DNA from: Collinsella aerofaciens
GTDB taxonomy: Bacteria > Actinomycetota > Coriobacteriia > Coriobacteriales > Coriobacteriaceae
NCBI GenBank assembly: GCA_008671135.1
Contig: RQAP01000012.1
Location: forward strand, 1 to 19,106
Length of the DNA stretch: 19,106 nt
Direction: 5' to 3'
Of the stretch, positions 8,576 through 15,854 are shown piece by piece. The position numbers were made by a program, and so were the translations under genes. How positions within the stretch are numbered: the stretch's first letter is position 1; every line of letters begins with the position of its first letter. The notes below the pieces were generated by a model that saw only the letters and a program-made list of their open reading frames with translations, ran no database searches and was not told where the DNA came from.

Positions 8576-10417
8576 TTAGCCCTCCTTGGTCGCAGAGATG
8601 GTGTCGGATACTTCGGCCGGCCCGCCAAAGGCGCGGGCAGCCGCGGCTCCGCCGGCAAGCGGCGTCGCCATGGGAATTTTCGCACGTCGTGCTGACACGA
8701 CGGGAAACTCAAAGGCAAACCCCATCGCCAGCAAAAACCACGTGAGCGCATAGGTTGCAATTATGGCGGCCACCAGGCCACCCGCCACGGCATGCTGGGA
8801 AAACACAGCGCATGCGAGTGCGGCCAGAGCCGGCACCTCGCAGGCGGAAAGGGCCAACACGCCCTGCAGGAATCCCGCACGGCGGTCGCGCGCCAAGGCC
8901 CCGGCAGCGATGCCCACCATGCCCGGCAGCGCCAACGCCAGCACAGCGACGATGCCTGGCAACTTTCCGGACCACATAAGAGGCCCCGCGGCAATCGTCA
9001 CATGGGCGCCCGACGCCAACAGCGCCGCCGATACCACGACCACAGTCCAAAGCACGCCGCTTGCCGCCGTCGCACCAACCATCGCCGCACGCCGGGCTGT
9101 GTGCCCCGATGCCTCCATCGGGCACGGCATGAGCGGCTCGGCGCGAAGCGAGCGGGCGACATTTTGCGCATAGTGGTCGCAAAATGCCGAGAGCGCCGCC
9201 TCCACCGCAGCCGGCTCGGGACGATCTTCCTGATGGCAGGACAGGCAGGCCATCAACACATCGAACAGCTGAGCGTCGACAAACGCCAACGCATCGCGCA
9301 GATCCTCGGAATTTGGATCGAGCCCCAGCTGCTGAGCCTGTTCGGCCGCGGCAAGTGCCACATCGGGCTCGCGTCGCAGCAGTTGCGTCAAGTCGCAGCC
9401 GGGCGCGTGGGCGCCGACGGGATAATCGGGCAGCGTATCCATCTTGAGGCGATAGGGGCTGGCGATATCTCGTGTCTTTTTGCGCGAGCCCGAAGTACCC
9501 GACGCACCCGGCGCCACTTCGTACGGCGCGACACCGGCGATGAGCTCGTAGACCGTACTCGCCGCTGCATAGACATCGATCGCCGGCGACATGCGAAGCA
9601 TGCGCAGGTCGGGGATATCGTCGGTGAGCATCTCGGGCGGGGCGTAGGCCACCGTCGCGCGGCGCAACGTGGCATAGCGCTCGGTAAACGACGCCTTGCC
9701 GCCGGTGCCGGCCACCGCAGAGGCGGGCTCGAGCGCCAGCGACGAGCCAAAGTCGATCAAGCACAGGTCGAAGGTGCCTTCGGCAAGCTGTCGGTCGAGC
9801 GGCAGGCGCGCCGTGCGCACCATTATATTAGCGGGCGAGATATCACGATGGACGAACCCCTCGCCTACCAAGCTCATGCGGCAGAGCAGATCGAACAGGT
9901 CGCGACCCAGGCGCGCCGCCACGAGCGGCGACAGACGCCCGGCATCATCTACGGCAAAGCGCGAGCGCAGGCGGGCGAGCGTCTCGCCCTCGACCCACTC
10001 CATGACAATCGCGGGCACGCCGTCGACCTCGCCCCACCCGTATAAGCGGGGAAAGCCCTTAAGGCCCGAAAGGGCACGATGGCATTCATATTCCTCGCGA
10101 AACGCCGCCTTGAACTTGGCGACCAGCGCCTCGTGGGCGACATCGTCATCAAATTCGTCGCGCGTTGGCAAGATGAGCTGCTTGAGCGCCACGGCCTCGC
10201 CCTGCGCGTTAACGGCACGCGTCACACGGCCGATACCGCCGCGGCGCATGGTGGCGTCATCGGCAAACAGCATCGTAAAACGGCGCAGGTAGGCGGGAAG
10301 CTCGTCCGTGCCCAGGGCGACGGCCGGCTCAAACCCGTCGACGCGCGCCAGGCGCAAGCCCACCATGGGATCACGGTTGAGCGACTGGGCTACCGTAGAA
10401 GCGAGGCCGTTCGTCAT
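8576..10417 (-). CDS. Membrane Ser/Thr protein kinase (Hanks type)
   Basis: A 613-residue kinase with the catalytic domain first and membrane helices last. Catalytic residues are present: K79 in ALKQL, a helix-C Glu near 108-109, HRD at 190-192 in GFVHRDISPANIMV, DFG at 222-224 and APPE at 259-262. The glycine loop (RRGGIGRV, 58-65) is shorter than the usual GxGxxG. About four hydrophobic segments (roughly 446-470, 486-508, 514-540, 544-570) anchor it; there is no PASTA domain. The start is the ATG at 10415-10417, which overlaps the stop of the upstream gene in ATGA; frames extending upstream would overlap that gene much further. The order anchored protein, kinase, FHA protein, all coupled, suggests a signalling unit in which the exported protein may be partner or input. 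The substrate is unknown. Confidence 0.92.
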   Translation of the reverse strand: MTNGLASTVAQSLNRDPMVGLRLARVDGFEPAVALGTDELPAYLRRFTMLFADDATMRRGGIGRVTRAVNAQGEAVALKQLILPTRDEFDDDVAHEALVAKFKAAFREEYECHRALSGLKGFPRLYGWGEVDGVPAIVMEWVEGETLARLRSRFAVDDAGRLSPLVAARLGRDLFDLLCRMSLVGEGFVHRDISPANIMVRTARLPLDRQLAEGTFDLCLIDFGSSLALEPASAVAGTGGKASFTERYATLRRATVAYAPPEMLTDDIPDLRMLRMSPAIDVYAAASTVYELIAGVAPYEVAPGASGTSGSRKKTRDIASPYRLKMDTLPDYPVGAHAPGCDLTQLLRREPDVALAAAEQAQQLGLDPNSEDLRDALAFVDAQLFDVLMACLSCHQEDRPEPAAVEAALSAFCDHYAQNVARSLRAEPLMPCPMEASGHTARRAAMVGATAASGVLWTVVVVSAALLASGAHVTIAAGPLMWSGKLPGIVAVLALALPGMVGIAAGALARDRRAGFLQGVLALSACEVPALAALACAVFSQHAVAGGLVAAIIATYALTWFLLAMGFAFEFPVVSARRAKIPMATPLAGGAAAARAFGGPAEVSDTISATKEG

Positions 10418-11316
10418 AGGGCGATCGCCGCCACATTGGTGTTGAAGTTGTTGAGCGCGACGTCGTCGTTGCCGTAGTGCCCAACCCATTGGCACAGGTT
10501 GGTATAGCAGCCCCACAGATTGGCATACTGCCGATACCACTTAGATTTGGTCGAGAACCTTTGTCGACCGAACTCGGCACGGATAACAAACATGTCATTC
10601 GCCAGGGTGTCGCACGGTCCGGTATCGCCCGTGGCGTTATAGGTCGACACCACGCTATTGGCGCGGGCGACATAGCCATCGAGCATATTGTATTTGGTCA
10701 CGAGCCAGCTGTGGATACTCTCTTCCTCGGCAGCCGAGAGACCACCCGAGCCCGCGTCCCCGCCGGTACCGCCGTCCGTCGAGCCATCACCCGAAGATCC
10801 ACCGCCAGAGGCGGAGCCCGAACCGGAACCGCCGCCCGACGAATCGGAGCTGGAGCCAGACGAACCCGAACCGCCGGGCTTGCCTGTCTGTTGGGCGTCC
10901 TGCCCCTTCTGCTGCTCGGCCTTATTTATGACAGATGCCACACTGTTGTTGGAAAGCTTCGTGATGATCTTGGTGTTGGTGAGCACGATGGTCTTGCCGT
11001 TTGCCAGCGTAACCTCGTTGTCCGATGTTTCGGGACTGTCCGCATCGTCGCCACCGAACACAACGTGCGAGACCACACTCGCCCACGTATATCCGGCTGT
11101 CGTTCCCAAGTCGCTTTTGGCCTTGCGCCCAATATGCAGCTCACGCGCAGCATGCGCCTGCACCATGGACGGCACCGTCATGCCATAAGCCGAAACACCG
11201 GCTATGACCAGCACGAGCGAGCAAGACAGCAGCACACACGCCCGAGGTGCCAGGCCCAGCCGGCGTCGCATGCGCACCGCGGCGCCATGCTTTGTCTGAG
11301 TGCCCCCGGGCCGCAT
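10414..11316 (-). CDS. Anchored exported protein with Gly/Ser linker, first gene of kinase operon
   Basis: I do not recognise this 300-residue protein. The N-terminus is basic (MRPGGTQTKHGAAVRMRRRL) followed by one hydrophobic segment at about 26-46, a signal anchor or signal peptide, so the rest is probably outside the membrane. Residues 55-130 form a small domain; 145-192 is almost entirely Gly, Ser and Asp, a flexible linker; 193-300 is a second domain rich in Tyr, Trp and Asn, with C235, C270 and C275 that could form a disulfide. The ATG at 11314-11316 is chosen for the GGAGGAG ribosome-binding site about 6 nt upstream; a longer open frame to 11505 would run through a hairpin and palindromes. 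The gene overlaps the kinase start by 4 bp. It may be a sensor or wall-associated partner of the kinase. Confidence 0.82.
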   Translation of the reverse strand: MRPGGTQTKHGAAVRMRRRLGLAPRACVLLSCSLVLVIAGVSAYGMTVPSMVQAHAARELHIGRKAKSDLGTTAGYTWASVVSHVVFGGDDADSPETSDNEVTLANGKTIVLTNTKIITKLSNNSVASVINKAEQQKGQDAQQTGKPGGSGSSGSSSDSSGGGSGSGSASGGGSSGDGSTDGGTGGDAGSGGLSAAEEESIHSWLVTKYNMLDGYVARANSVVSTYNATGDTGPCDTLANDMFVIRAEFGRQRFSTKSKWYRQYANLWGCYTNLCQWVGHYGNDDVALNNFNTNVAAIAL

Positions 11317-11330
11317 GCGATCTCCTCCAA

Positions 11331-11356
11331 CAAAAACACGCCGCTTAAAAGCGGCG
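11331..11356 (-). terminator. Terminator-like hairpin in the leader of the kinase operon
   Basis: On the minus strand CGCCGCTT and AAGCGGCG pair perfectly (8 bp, TT loop; plus coordinates 11339-11356) and are followed by TGTTTTTG, the form of an intrinsic terminator. It is about 200 bp past recR and so could end the ybaB-recR transcript. The operon's ribosome-binding site begins within a few bases of the T-run, so it may also act as an attenuator for the kinase operon. Confidence 0.7.
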
Positions 11357-11400
11357 CATTCTTTCACATCCACATTTGAGTGTATCAGCGAACCCAAAAG

Positions 11401-11483
11401 GTTGTGCAACGAATGGGCAAATACGAGGTGCGACCGGACCCATCCACGCGATAAGCGGATGAAAAGCAGGTTTGTTGCACAAC
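11401..11483. promoter_or_regulatory. Paired GTTGTGCAAC sites upstream of the kinase operon
   Basis: GTTGTGCAAC occurs at 11401-11410 on plus and again at 11474-11483 on minus (GTTGCACAAC on plus), each a dyad with 4-bp arms; the second extends to 7-bp arms (TTTGTTG/CAACAAA). Their starts are 73 bp apart, about seven helical turns, and between them CATCC/GGATG form a further small dyad. They lie 85-170 bp before the first gene of the kinase operon and look like operators for one dimeric regulator. A possible -35/-10 (TTGCAC and TACACT on minus) overlaps the nearer site, but its 19-nt spacing is poor. Confidence 0.4.
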
Positions 11484-11559
11484 AAATGTATGAACGCGCA
11501 CCCAATTATGAGCGCCCCGTGCGGCAGGCCGACGGGACATGCCGCGGAGCTGACGCCGC

Positions 11560-12156
11560 TTAGATCGCGCGGCGGGCCTCGATAGCGCGGCCAAGCGTAA
11601 GCTCGTCGGCATACTCCAAGTCGCCGCCCACGGGAAGGCCGCTCGCAAGACGCGATACCTCAACGCCCAATGGCTTGATGGTGCGAGCAAGGTAGCTCGC
11701 CGTGGTCTCGCCCTCAATGTTGGGGTTGGTGGCGATAATGACCTCGTGGATGTCCTCGTGGCCCAGGCGCGCCAGCAGCTCGCGGATATGCAGCTGCTCG
11801 GGGCCGATCTTGTCCATGGGGCTGATCACGCCGCCCAGCACATGGTACAGGCCATGGTAGCTGCCCGTGCGCTCGATTGCCTGGACGTCGCGCGGCTCGC
11901 CCACCACGCAAATGCGAGTGGTATCGCGCATCGGGTCCTGGCAGATGGAACACTCGTCGGCCGTGGCGTAGTTAAAGCAACGGCTGCAAAAGTGGACCTC
12001 CTGCTTGACCTCCAGGATGGCCTCGGCCAGGCGGCGGGCCTCCTCGGCATCGGCCTCGAGCAGGTAATAGGCTATGCGCTGGGCCGACTTGGGACCAATG
12101 CCCGGCAGACGACCCAGCTCATCGAGCAGTTTTTGCAGACTGTGATTCGCGCTCAT
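11560..12156 (-). CDS. recR: Recombination protein RecR
   Basis: RecR acts with RecF and RecO to load RecA on SSB-coated single-stranded DNA at gaps, in recombinational repair. The product is 198 aa, the normal length. An N-terminal helix-hairpin-helix carries LGRLPGIGPKSAQRIAYYLL (14-33). A C4 zinc finger follows with C57, C60, C69 and C72. The Toprim domain begins around RICVVGEPRD (81-90) and includes the TNPNIEGETTASYL stretch; VSRLASGLPVGGDLEYAD near the C-terminus is a RecR signature. The gene starts 13 bp after ybaB/ebfC ends, so the two form the usual ybaB-recR pair. No defects are visible. Confidence 0.97.
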   Translation of the reverse strand: MSANHSLQKLLDELGRLPGIGPKSAQRIAYYLLEADAEEARRLAEAILEVKQEVHFCSRCFNYATADECSICQDPMRDTTRICVVGEPRDVQAIERTGSYHGLYHVLGGVISPMDKIGPEQLHIRELLARLGHEDIHEVIIATNPNIEGETTASYLARTIKPLGVEVSRLASGLPVGGDLEYADELTLGRAIEARRAI

Positions 12157-12169
12157 ATATATGTGTGTC

Positions 12170-12490
12170 TTAGAACGGCATGCCCGGGATGTTGAGGCCG
12201 CCGGTGATGGCGCCCATCTGCTTGTTGGCGAGCTCGTTGACGCCGCGAACGGCCTCGTTAACAGCAGCCATGATCATGTCCTGCAGCATATCGACGTCCT
12301 CGGGATCGAGGGCATCGGGGTCGATGGTGAGGTTGACGAGCTCCATCTCGCCGTTAACGGTCACCTTGACCATGCCGCCGCCGGCAGAGGCGTCGACGGT
12401 CTGGGACTTGAGGTTCTCCTGCGCGGCGGCAAGCTGCTCCTGCATCTTGCGAGCCTGCTTCATCATCTGCTGCATGTTCATACCGGCCAT
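12170..12490 (-). CDS. ybaB: YbaB/EbfC nucleoid-associated protein
   Basis: A 106-residue protein of the YbaB/EbfC family, small dimeric proteins that bind DNA and associate with the nucleoid; the exact role is not settled. The N-terminus MAGMNMQQMMKQARKMQEQL is the Met/Gln-rich helix typical of the family, followed by the conserved GGGMVKVTVNGEMELVNLTI core (37-56) and ALDPEDVDMLQDMIMAAVNEA (60-80). The start is supported by an AAAGGAG sequence 7 nt upstream. It precedes recR by 13 bp. In many bacteria dnaX, ybaB and recR are contiguous; here dnaX is separated by an inserted opposite-strand gene, so this pair needs its own promoter in the 12491-12829 gap. Confidence 0.95.
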   Translation of the reverse strand: MAGMNMQQMMKQARKMQEQLAAAQENLKSQTVDASAGGGMVKVTVNGEMELVNLTIDPDALDPEDVDMLQDMIMAAVNEAVRGVNELANKQMGAITGGLNIPGMPF

Positions 12491-12651
12491 GATGGCTCCT
12501 TTGCGTGCGGCCGCGCAACGAGCTGCAAGGGCAGCCGGGGCGCGGCGGGACTTTCAAACTCAAAAATCGTACCACGGCGCGAGGCCAGCAAGCGGGGCGG
12601 TCACGCTACCTCAGTCGATATACATGTCCTGAGTGCAGACCGCACCCAATG

Positions 12652-12671
12652 ATTATGCAAAGTTGCATAAT
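12652..12671. promoter_or_regulatory. 20-bp palindrome, candidate operator
   Basis: ATTATGCAAAGTTGCATAAT has perfect 9-bp arms around AG. A further TGCATAA half-site follows at 12679-12685, 15 bp from the equivalent bases of the right arm. It lies between two divergent genes and resembles an operator of a dimeric regulator; the regulator is not in this window. Confidence 0.45.
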
Positions 12672-12789
12672 TCGCATCTGCATAAGATTGAAGGCTAAAT
12701 CTTGTAGAGCCGGAATCCGACATTTAATGCGTACCACTAAATGGCTAAATGCCGAGCCACCACTCGAGGTGGCGCTCATGACGGTGGGG

Positions 12790-12795
12790 TATAAT
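12790..12795 (+). promoter_or_regulatory. -10 box for the small membrane-protein gene
   Basis: A perfect TATAAT lies 34 bp before the ATG at 12830. There is no recognisable -35 at the usual spacing (AGGTGG at 17 bp), so an activator or another factor may be needed. The ATTGC/GCAAT dyad (12799-12816) sits at about the expected transcription start. Confidence 0.5.
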
Positions 12796-12829
12796 TTGAT
12801 TGCCATAGATAGCAATTTGGAGGTACCCC

Positions 12830-13303
12830 ATGAATGCCCCCGACGCGCTCCAAAACATCCGCTCAAAACACCCCGCTGCATATTTTGTTCTCTATCTCTT
12901 TGTCGGCTGGGCATTGTTGGTTGCCATCACCCATGCTATATCCTTTGGAGCAGAACTGCTAATAGCCAGCTCGGGCCAGCCCGTCGTCAAATGGGAAGCG
13001 ACCGATGAGTGCACCGACGGAACCCGAACCGTTTACTACAACAGCCCATCCCTCTACCAAGAGTTCAAGGTCAAGATAAAGAACTCCAAGATTGTCGATG
13101 CCGAACTAGGCGTTTTCTCGACAATCGGAGCAACCGTCAGCGCCGAGCAAGTCGAGTACGCGGACAGCCATGCAACGTATCGTATCGACCTCAGCATCCT
13201 AGGCCGACCGTCACGTACCTGTCTACTCGAATGCGATATACGCGGCACCACATTACACATGTCCGAAATACAGATGCGCCCGGACAAAGAGTTCTCTTCT
13301 TGA
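12830..13303 (+). CDS. Small single-pass membrane protein, unknown
   Basis: I do not recognise this 157-residue protein. One long hydrophobic stretch (about 16-47) near the N-terminus indicates a signal anchor; the remaining ~110 residues form a predicted beta-rich domain, probably extracytoplasmic, with C61, C131 and C135, two of which could form a disulfide. The start at 12830 has GGAGG at 12819-12823, 6 nt away, and a TATAAT box upstream, so it has the signals of a real single-gene unit. It lies on the strand opposite to ybaB-recR and dnaX, splitting them, and its stop is only 21 bp from the dnaX stop with no terminator between, so the two transcripts should overlap at their ends. Its coding DNA is somewhat less GC-rich than dnaX. 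It may be a lineage-specific insertion. Confidence 0.75.
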   Translation: MNAPDALQNIRSKHPAAYFVLYLFVGWALLVAITHAISFGAELLIASSGQPVVKWEATDECTDGTRTVYYNSPSLYQEFKVKIKNSKIVDAELGVFSTIGATVSAEQVEYADSHATYRIDLSILGRPSRTCLLECDIRGTTLHMSEIQMRPDKEFSS

Positions 13304-13324
13304 GCAGTATGCCCGCCCGCGCAG

Positions 13325-15739
13325 CTACTCCACCGGCTTGAAGATGGTGGCCTGGCCGAAGACGCTGCGGATGAGGGCTTTGGCCTCGTCCTCGGTCTGC
13401 GGGATGCTCGGGGCTGCGCCCTGATGGCCGAAGGGGCTGCCCGCGCCTGGGTTGGACTCCCAAGGGGCAGCGGGGGCGTCCTCCTCTTTGGGGGCAGCTG
13501 CAGCGGGCTTGGGCGCGGACGCCGCACCCGGCACGTCGAACGGCGGCAGATCGTCCCCGCCGGCATCGGCAGCAAAACCGCCGACCATGGCATCGTCGTA
13601 GGGAACCTGCTCGGATTCCCACGGCGCAGACGACGCGGCAGGCTGAGATTTGGGGGCGGCAGAGCGCTCGGGCGCACGGGGCGCGGGCTCGGTCGGGAGC
13701 TTGCCCGTAGCGGGAGCGCCGGCAGGGTTGTCGGAGCGCAGCCAGGGGGCCTTAGCCAGGTCGGATGACTTGGGCGCAGGCGCGGCAGCGGGCTTGGGCG
13801 CGGGAGCCGGAGCGGCCGGTTTGGGCGTGGCGGGCTTAGGCGCCGACGGGGTCGGTGCCATCACCGGCGTCGCTTGCTGCTGCGGAGCGCTGGCGCTCGA
13901 GGATGCAGGGGCCGCCGAGGACACGGGTTGCGGGTCCGCAGATACCGCAGCCCGTGCAGATGGAGAATGCTCCTCATGTTGAGGAGCCGGCGTGCCACCC
14001 CCATCCAGGACATAGTCGACGGTACGACGACCGAAGACCGCACTGACTGTCGGCAGAACCACCGACTGTGTGTCGGCGCGACCGAGCATCTTGATAGCAA
14101 AGGTCGAGCCCGCGGGGAACGAAACCGTGAGCTTGGAGCCGTCGTCGGCCGTGGCGCGGGCGTTGAGCAGCAGGCCTGCGTAGGAAGCCTGACGAGCCTT
14201 GACGCGCTCGACGACCTCGGCCCATTTGCGCTGGAGCTCGCCGGCGTCCTCGACCGCGGGGGTCTCGGCAGCACCGGCGGCGGCAACCTCAGCGGCGTTG
14301 TTGGGCTTGGACACCGGCACGGTCGATGCAGCAGGCACGGGAGCCGGAGCCGCGGACTTGGGTGCAGGCTGGGCAGCCGGAACAGCAGCGCCGCGGTCCC
14401 AAGGCATGCCGCCCTGATGCGCGGACGTAGCAGCGGGAGCGGCAGATGCCACAGGGGCAGCAGCCCGGGCACCCGAGATCAGCGTCGGCTGCTGGACAGC
14501 GGGTGCGGATGCAGCAGGCGCACTCGCTTGAGCAGCAGCCACGCTCGCCGGCACGGCGCCGTTGGCAACCATGGCCTCCAGGCGTGCCACGCGCTCGGCC
14601 AATGCCTCAATCGTTAAATCAGCCTCGGGACGTGCCAGACGCGTGCAGGCGATCTCGAGCACCAGGCGCACGTCGCTCGCACCCCTCATCTCCAGTGCGG
14701 CATCGTCGAGCACTGTCAGCACACGGGCCAGGCGGTCGGCAGGATGCTCGCCAAAGGCAGCGGCCTCGGCAGCAAGCGCCTCGGCCTGCTCGGAGCCGCC
14801 CTCAAACAGCTCGGCACGGGCACCGGCAACGCAGGCAACATACACGTCGCGCACATGCGCCACCAAGTCACGCGTCAGCTCAAGCAGGTCATTGCCCTCC
14901 TCGACCTGTGCGCGAATGAGCCCATACAGCTCGGCGACATCGCGATCAGCAATGGCGCGCGCAAACTCGCCTAGAATCTGGTCCGAAACTTCGCCCAAAA
15001 GCGAACAGGCATCGTCCGCATGCACGGCGCCGTTGCCAAAAACGCTCAGCTGCTCCAGCGTGGAGAGCGCGTCGCGCATGCCGCCCTTGGCATGGCGCGC
15101 CACGATAGCCAGCGCCTCGTCGTCGTAATCGAAGCCCTCCTGCTCGCACACGTATGCCAGGCGGCGCTCGATATCCTCGTTGCCGATGCGATGGAAATCG
15201 AAGCGCTGGCAGCGTGAGAGGATTGTCTCCAGAATCTTTTGCGGGTCGGTGGTGCACAGCACAAAGATCACGTGCGCCGGCGGCTCCTCGAGCGTCTTGA
15301 GCAGCGCGTTAAACGCCGCCGTCGTGAGCATGTGGACCTCGTCGATGATATAGATCTTGTACTTGCCACGCACCGGGGCAAAGTTGACGGAGTTGATGAT
15401 TTCCTCGCGCACGTTGTCTACGCCGGTACGGCTTGCGGCATCGAGCTCGTAGACATCGGGGTGGTTGCCCTCGGCGATGAGCTCGCATTCCTCACAGGTG
15501 CCGTCGGGCATGCAGCCGCTCGCACCCTCGGCGCGCGCCGCCTCGGCATTGCGACAGAGCAGCGCCTTGGCAAGAATACGCGCCATGGTGGTCTTGCCCG
15601 TGCCGCGCGGTCCGCAGAACAGGTACGCATGGGACAGGCGCCCCTCGGTGATGGCGTGCTCGAGCGTCGAGACGATATGCTGCTGGCCCACCACGGAGTC
15701 GAAGGTGAGCGGGCGATACTTTCGGTACAACGATTCCAT
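13325..15739 (-). CDS. dnaX: DNA polymerase III subunit gamma/tau
   Basis: DnaX is the AAA+ motor of the clamp loader; it loads the beta clamp on primed DNA and, through its tau part, ties the loader to the replicase. The product is 804 aa. The ATPase core has Walker A GPRGTGKTT (43-51), a zinc module with C62, C76, C82 and C85, Walker B IIDEVH (131-136), LLKTLEEPP (146-154) and the SRC motif (175-177). Conserved domains extend to about 370. The C-terminal half is very rich in Ala, Pro and Ser, probably disordered, with a folded island near the KLTVSFPAGSTFAIKML segment. I saw no A6G-type slippery run, so a frameshifted gamma form is not apparent. The ATG at 15737-15739 is followed directly by the conserved ESLYRKYRP; a GGGGGAG sequence precedes it. 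In-frame upstream extension to 16213 overlaps the divergent gene and was rejected. Confidence 0.96.
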   Translation of the reverse strand: MESLYRKYRPLTFDSVVGQQHIVSTLEHAITEGRLSHAYLFCGPRGTGKTTMARILAKALLCRNAEAARAEGASGCMPDGTCEECELIAEGNHPDVYELDAASRTGVDNVREEIINSVNFAPVRGKYKIYIIDEVHMLTTAAFNALLKTLEEPPAHVIFVLCTTDPQKILETILSRCQRFDFHRIGNEDIERRLAYVCEQEGFDYDDEALAIVARHAKGGMRDALSTLEQLSVFGNGAVHADDACSLLGEVSDQILGEFARAIADRDVAELYGLIRAQVEEGNDLLELTRDLVAHVRDVYVACVAGARAELFEGGSEQAEALAAEAAAFGEHPADRLARVLTVLDDAALEMRGASDVRLVLEIACTRLARPEADLTIEALAERVARLEAMVANGAVPASVAAAQASAPAASAPAVQQPTLISGARAAAPVASAAPAATSAHQGGMPWDRGAAVPAAQPAPKSAAPAPVPAASTVPVSKPNNAAEVAAAGAAETPAVEDAGELQRKWAEVVERVKARQASYAGLLLNARATADDGSKLTVSFPAGSTFAIKMLGRADTQSVVLPTVSAVFGRRTVDYVLDGGGTPAPQHEEHSPSARAAVSADPQPVSSAAPASSSASAPQQQATPVMAPTPSAPKPATPKPAAPAPAPKPAAAPAPKSSDLAKAPWLRSDNPAGAPATGKLPTEPAPRAPERSAAPKSQPAASSAPWESEQVPYDDAMVGGFAADAGGDDLPPFDVPGAASAPKPAAAAPKEEDAPAAPWESNPGAGSPFGHQGAAPSIPQTEDEAKALIRSVFGQATIFKPVE

Positions 15740-15854
15740 GGGTGCTCCCCCGGGTATACTGAGTCTTGTTGCCGCGGCGGCCATGCGGTCGCACGGCATA
15801 CTGCATCCATAATAACCCGTACGGCGAGCCCGCCGCGATAGGAGTCCAAAGAGC

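Larger units (their letters stand above)
12491..12829. other. Divergent intergenic region rich in dyads
   Basis: This 339-bp gap between ybaB (minus) and the small membrane-protein gene (plus) contains no gene I can support. It holds several dyads: the 20-bp palindrome at 12652-12671, AAGATT/AATCTT at 12684-12703, GCCACC/GGTGGC at 12756-12773 and ATTGC/GCAAT at 12799-12816. The part from about 12640 to 12830 is AT-richer than its surroundings. I looked for an SRP RNA or tRNA, which are often near dnaX, and saw none. Confidence 0.5.

Noticed and set aside
7619..8695. Plus-strand open frame of 358 codons
   Set aside because: It is antisense to the FHA-protein gene, whose FHA motif is unambiguous.
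10739..10885. DNA tandem repeat in the Gly/Ser region
   Set aside because: The low complexity is at protein level (Gly/Ser/Asp linker); codons vary and no exact DNA repeat unit is maintained.
10477..11379. Plus-strand open frame of 300 codons, and a similar one at 8792-10045
   Set aside because: Both are antisense to the kinase operon, with Arg/His/Ala-rich products typical of GC-rich shadow frames and no ribosome-binding site.
12491..12829. SRP RNA or tRNA near dnaX
   Set aside because: These RNA genes are often near dnaX in Gram-positives, but I found no SRP helix-8 tetraloop motif or tRNA cloverleaf here or in 15740-15854.
13325..14600. Programmed frameshift site in dnaX giving a short gamma form
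   Set aside because: I saw no A-rich slippery run in the coding strand; the C-run followed by AAAG near 13485 is in the wrong frame and too close to the end.
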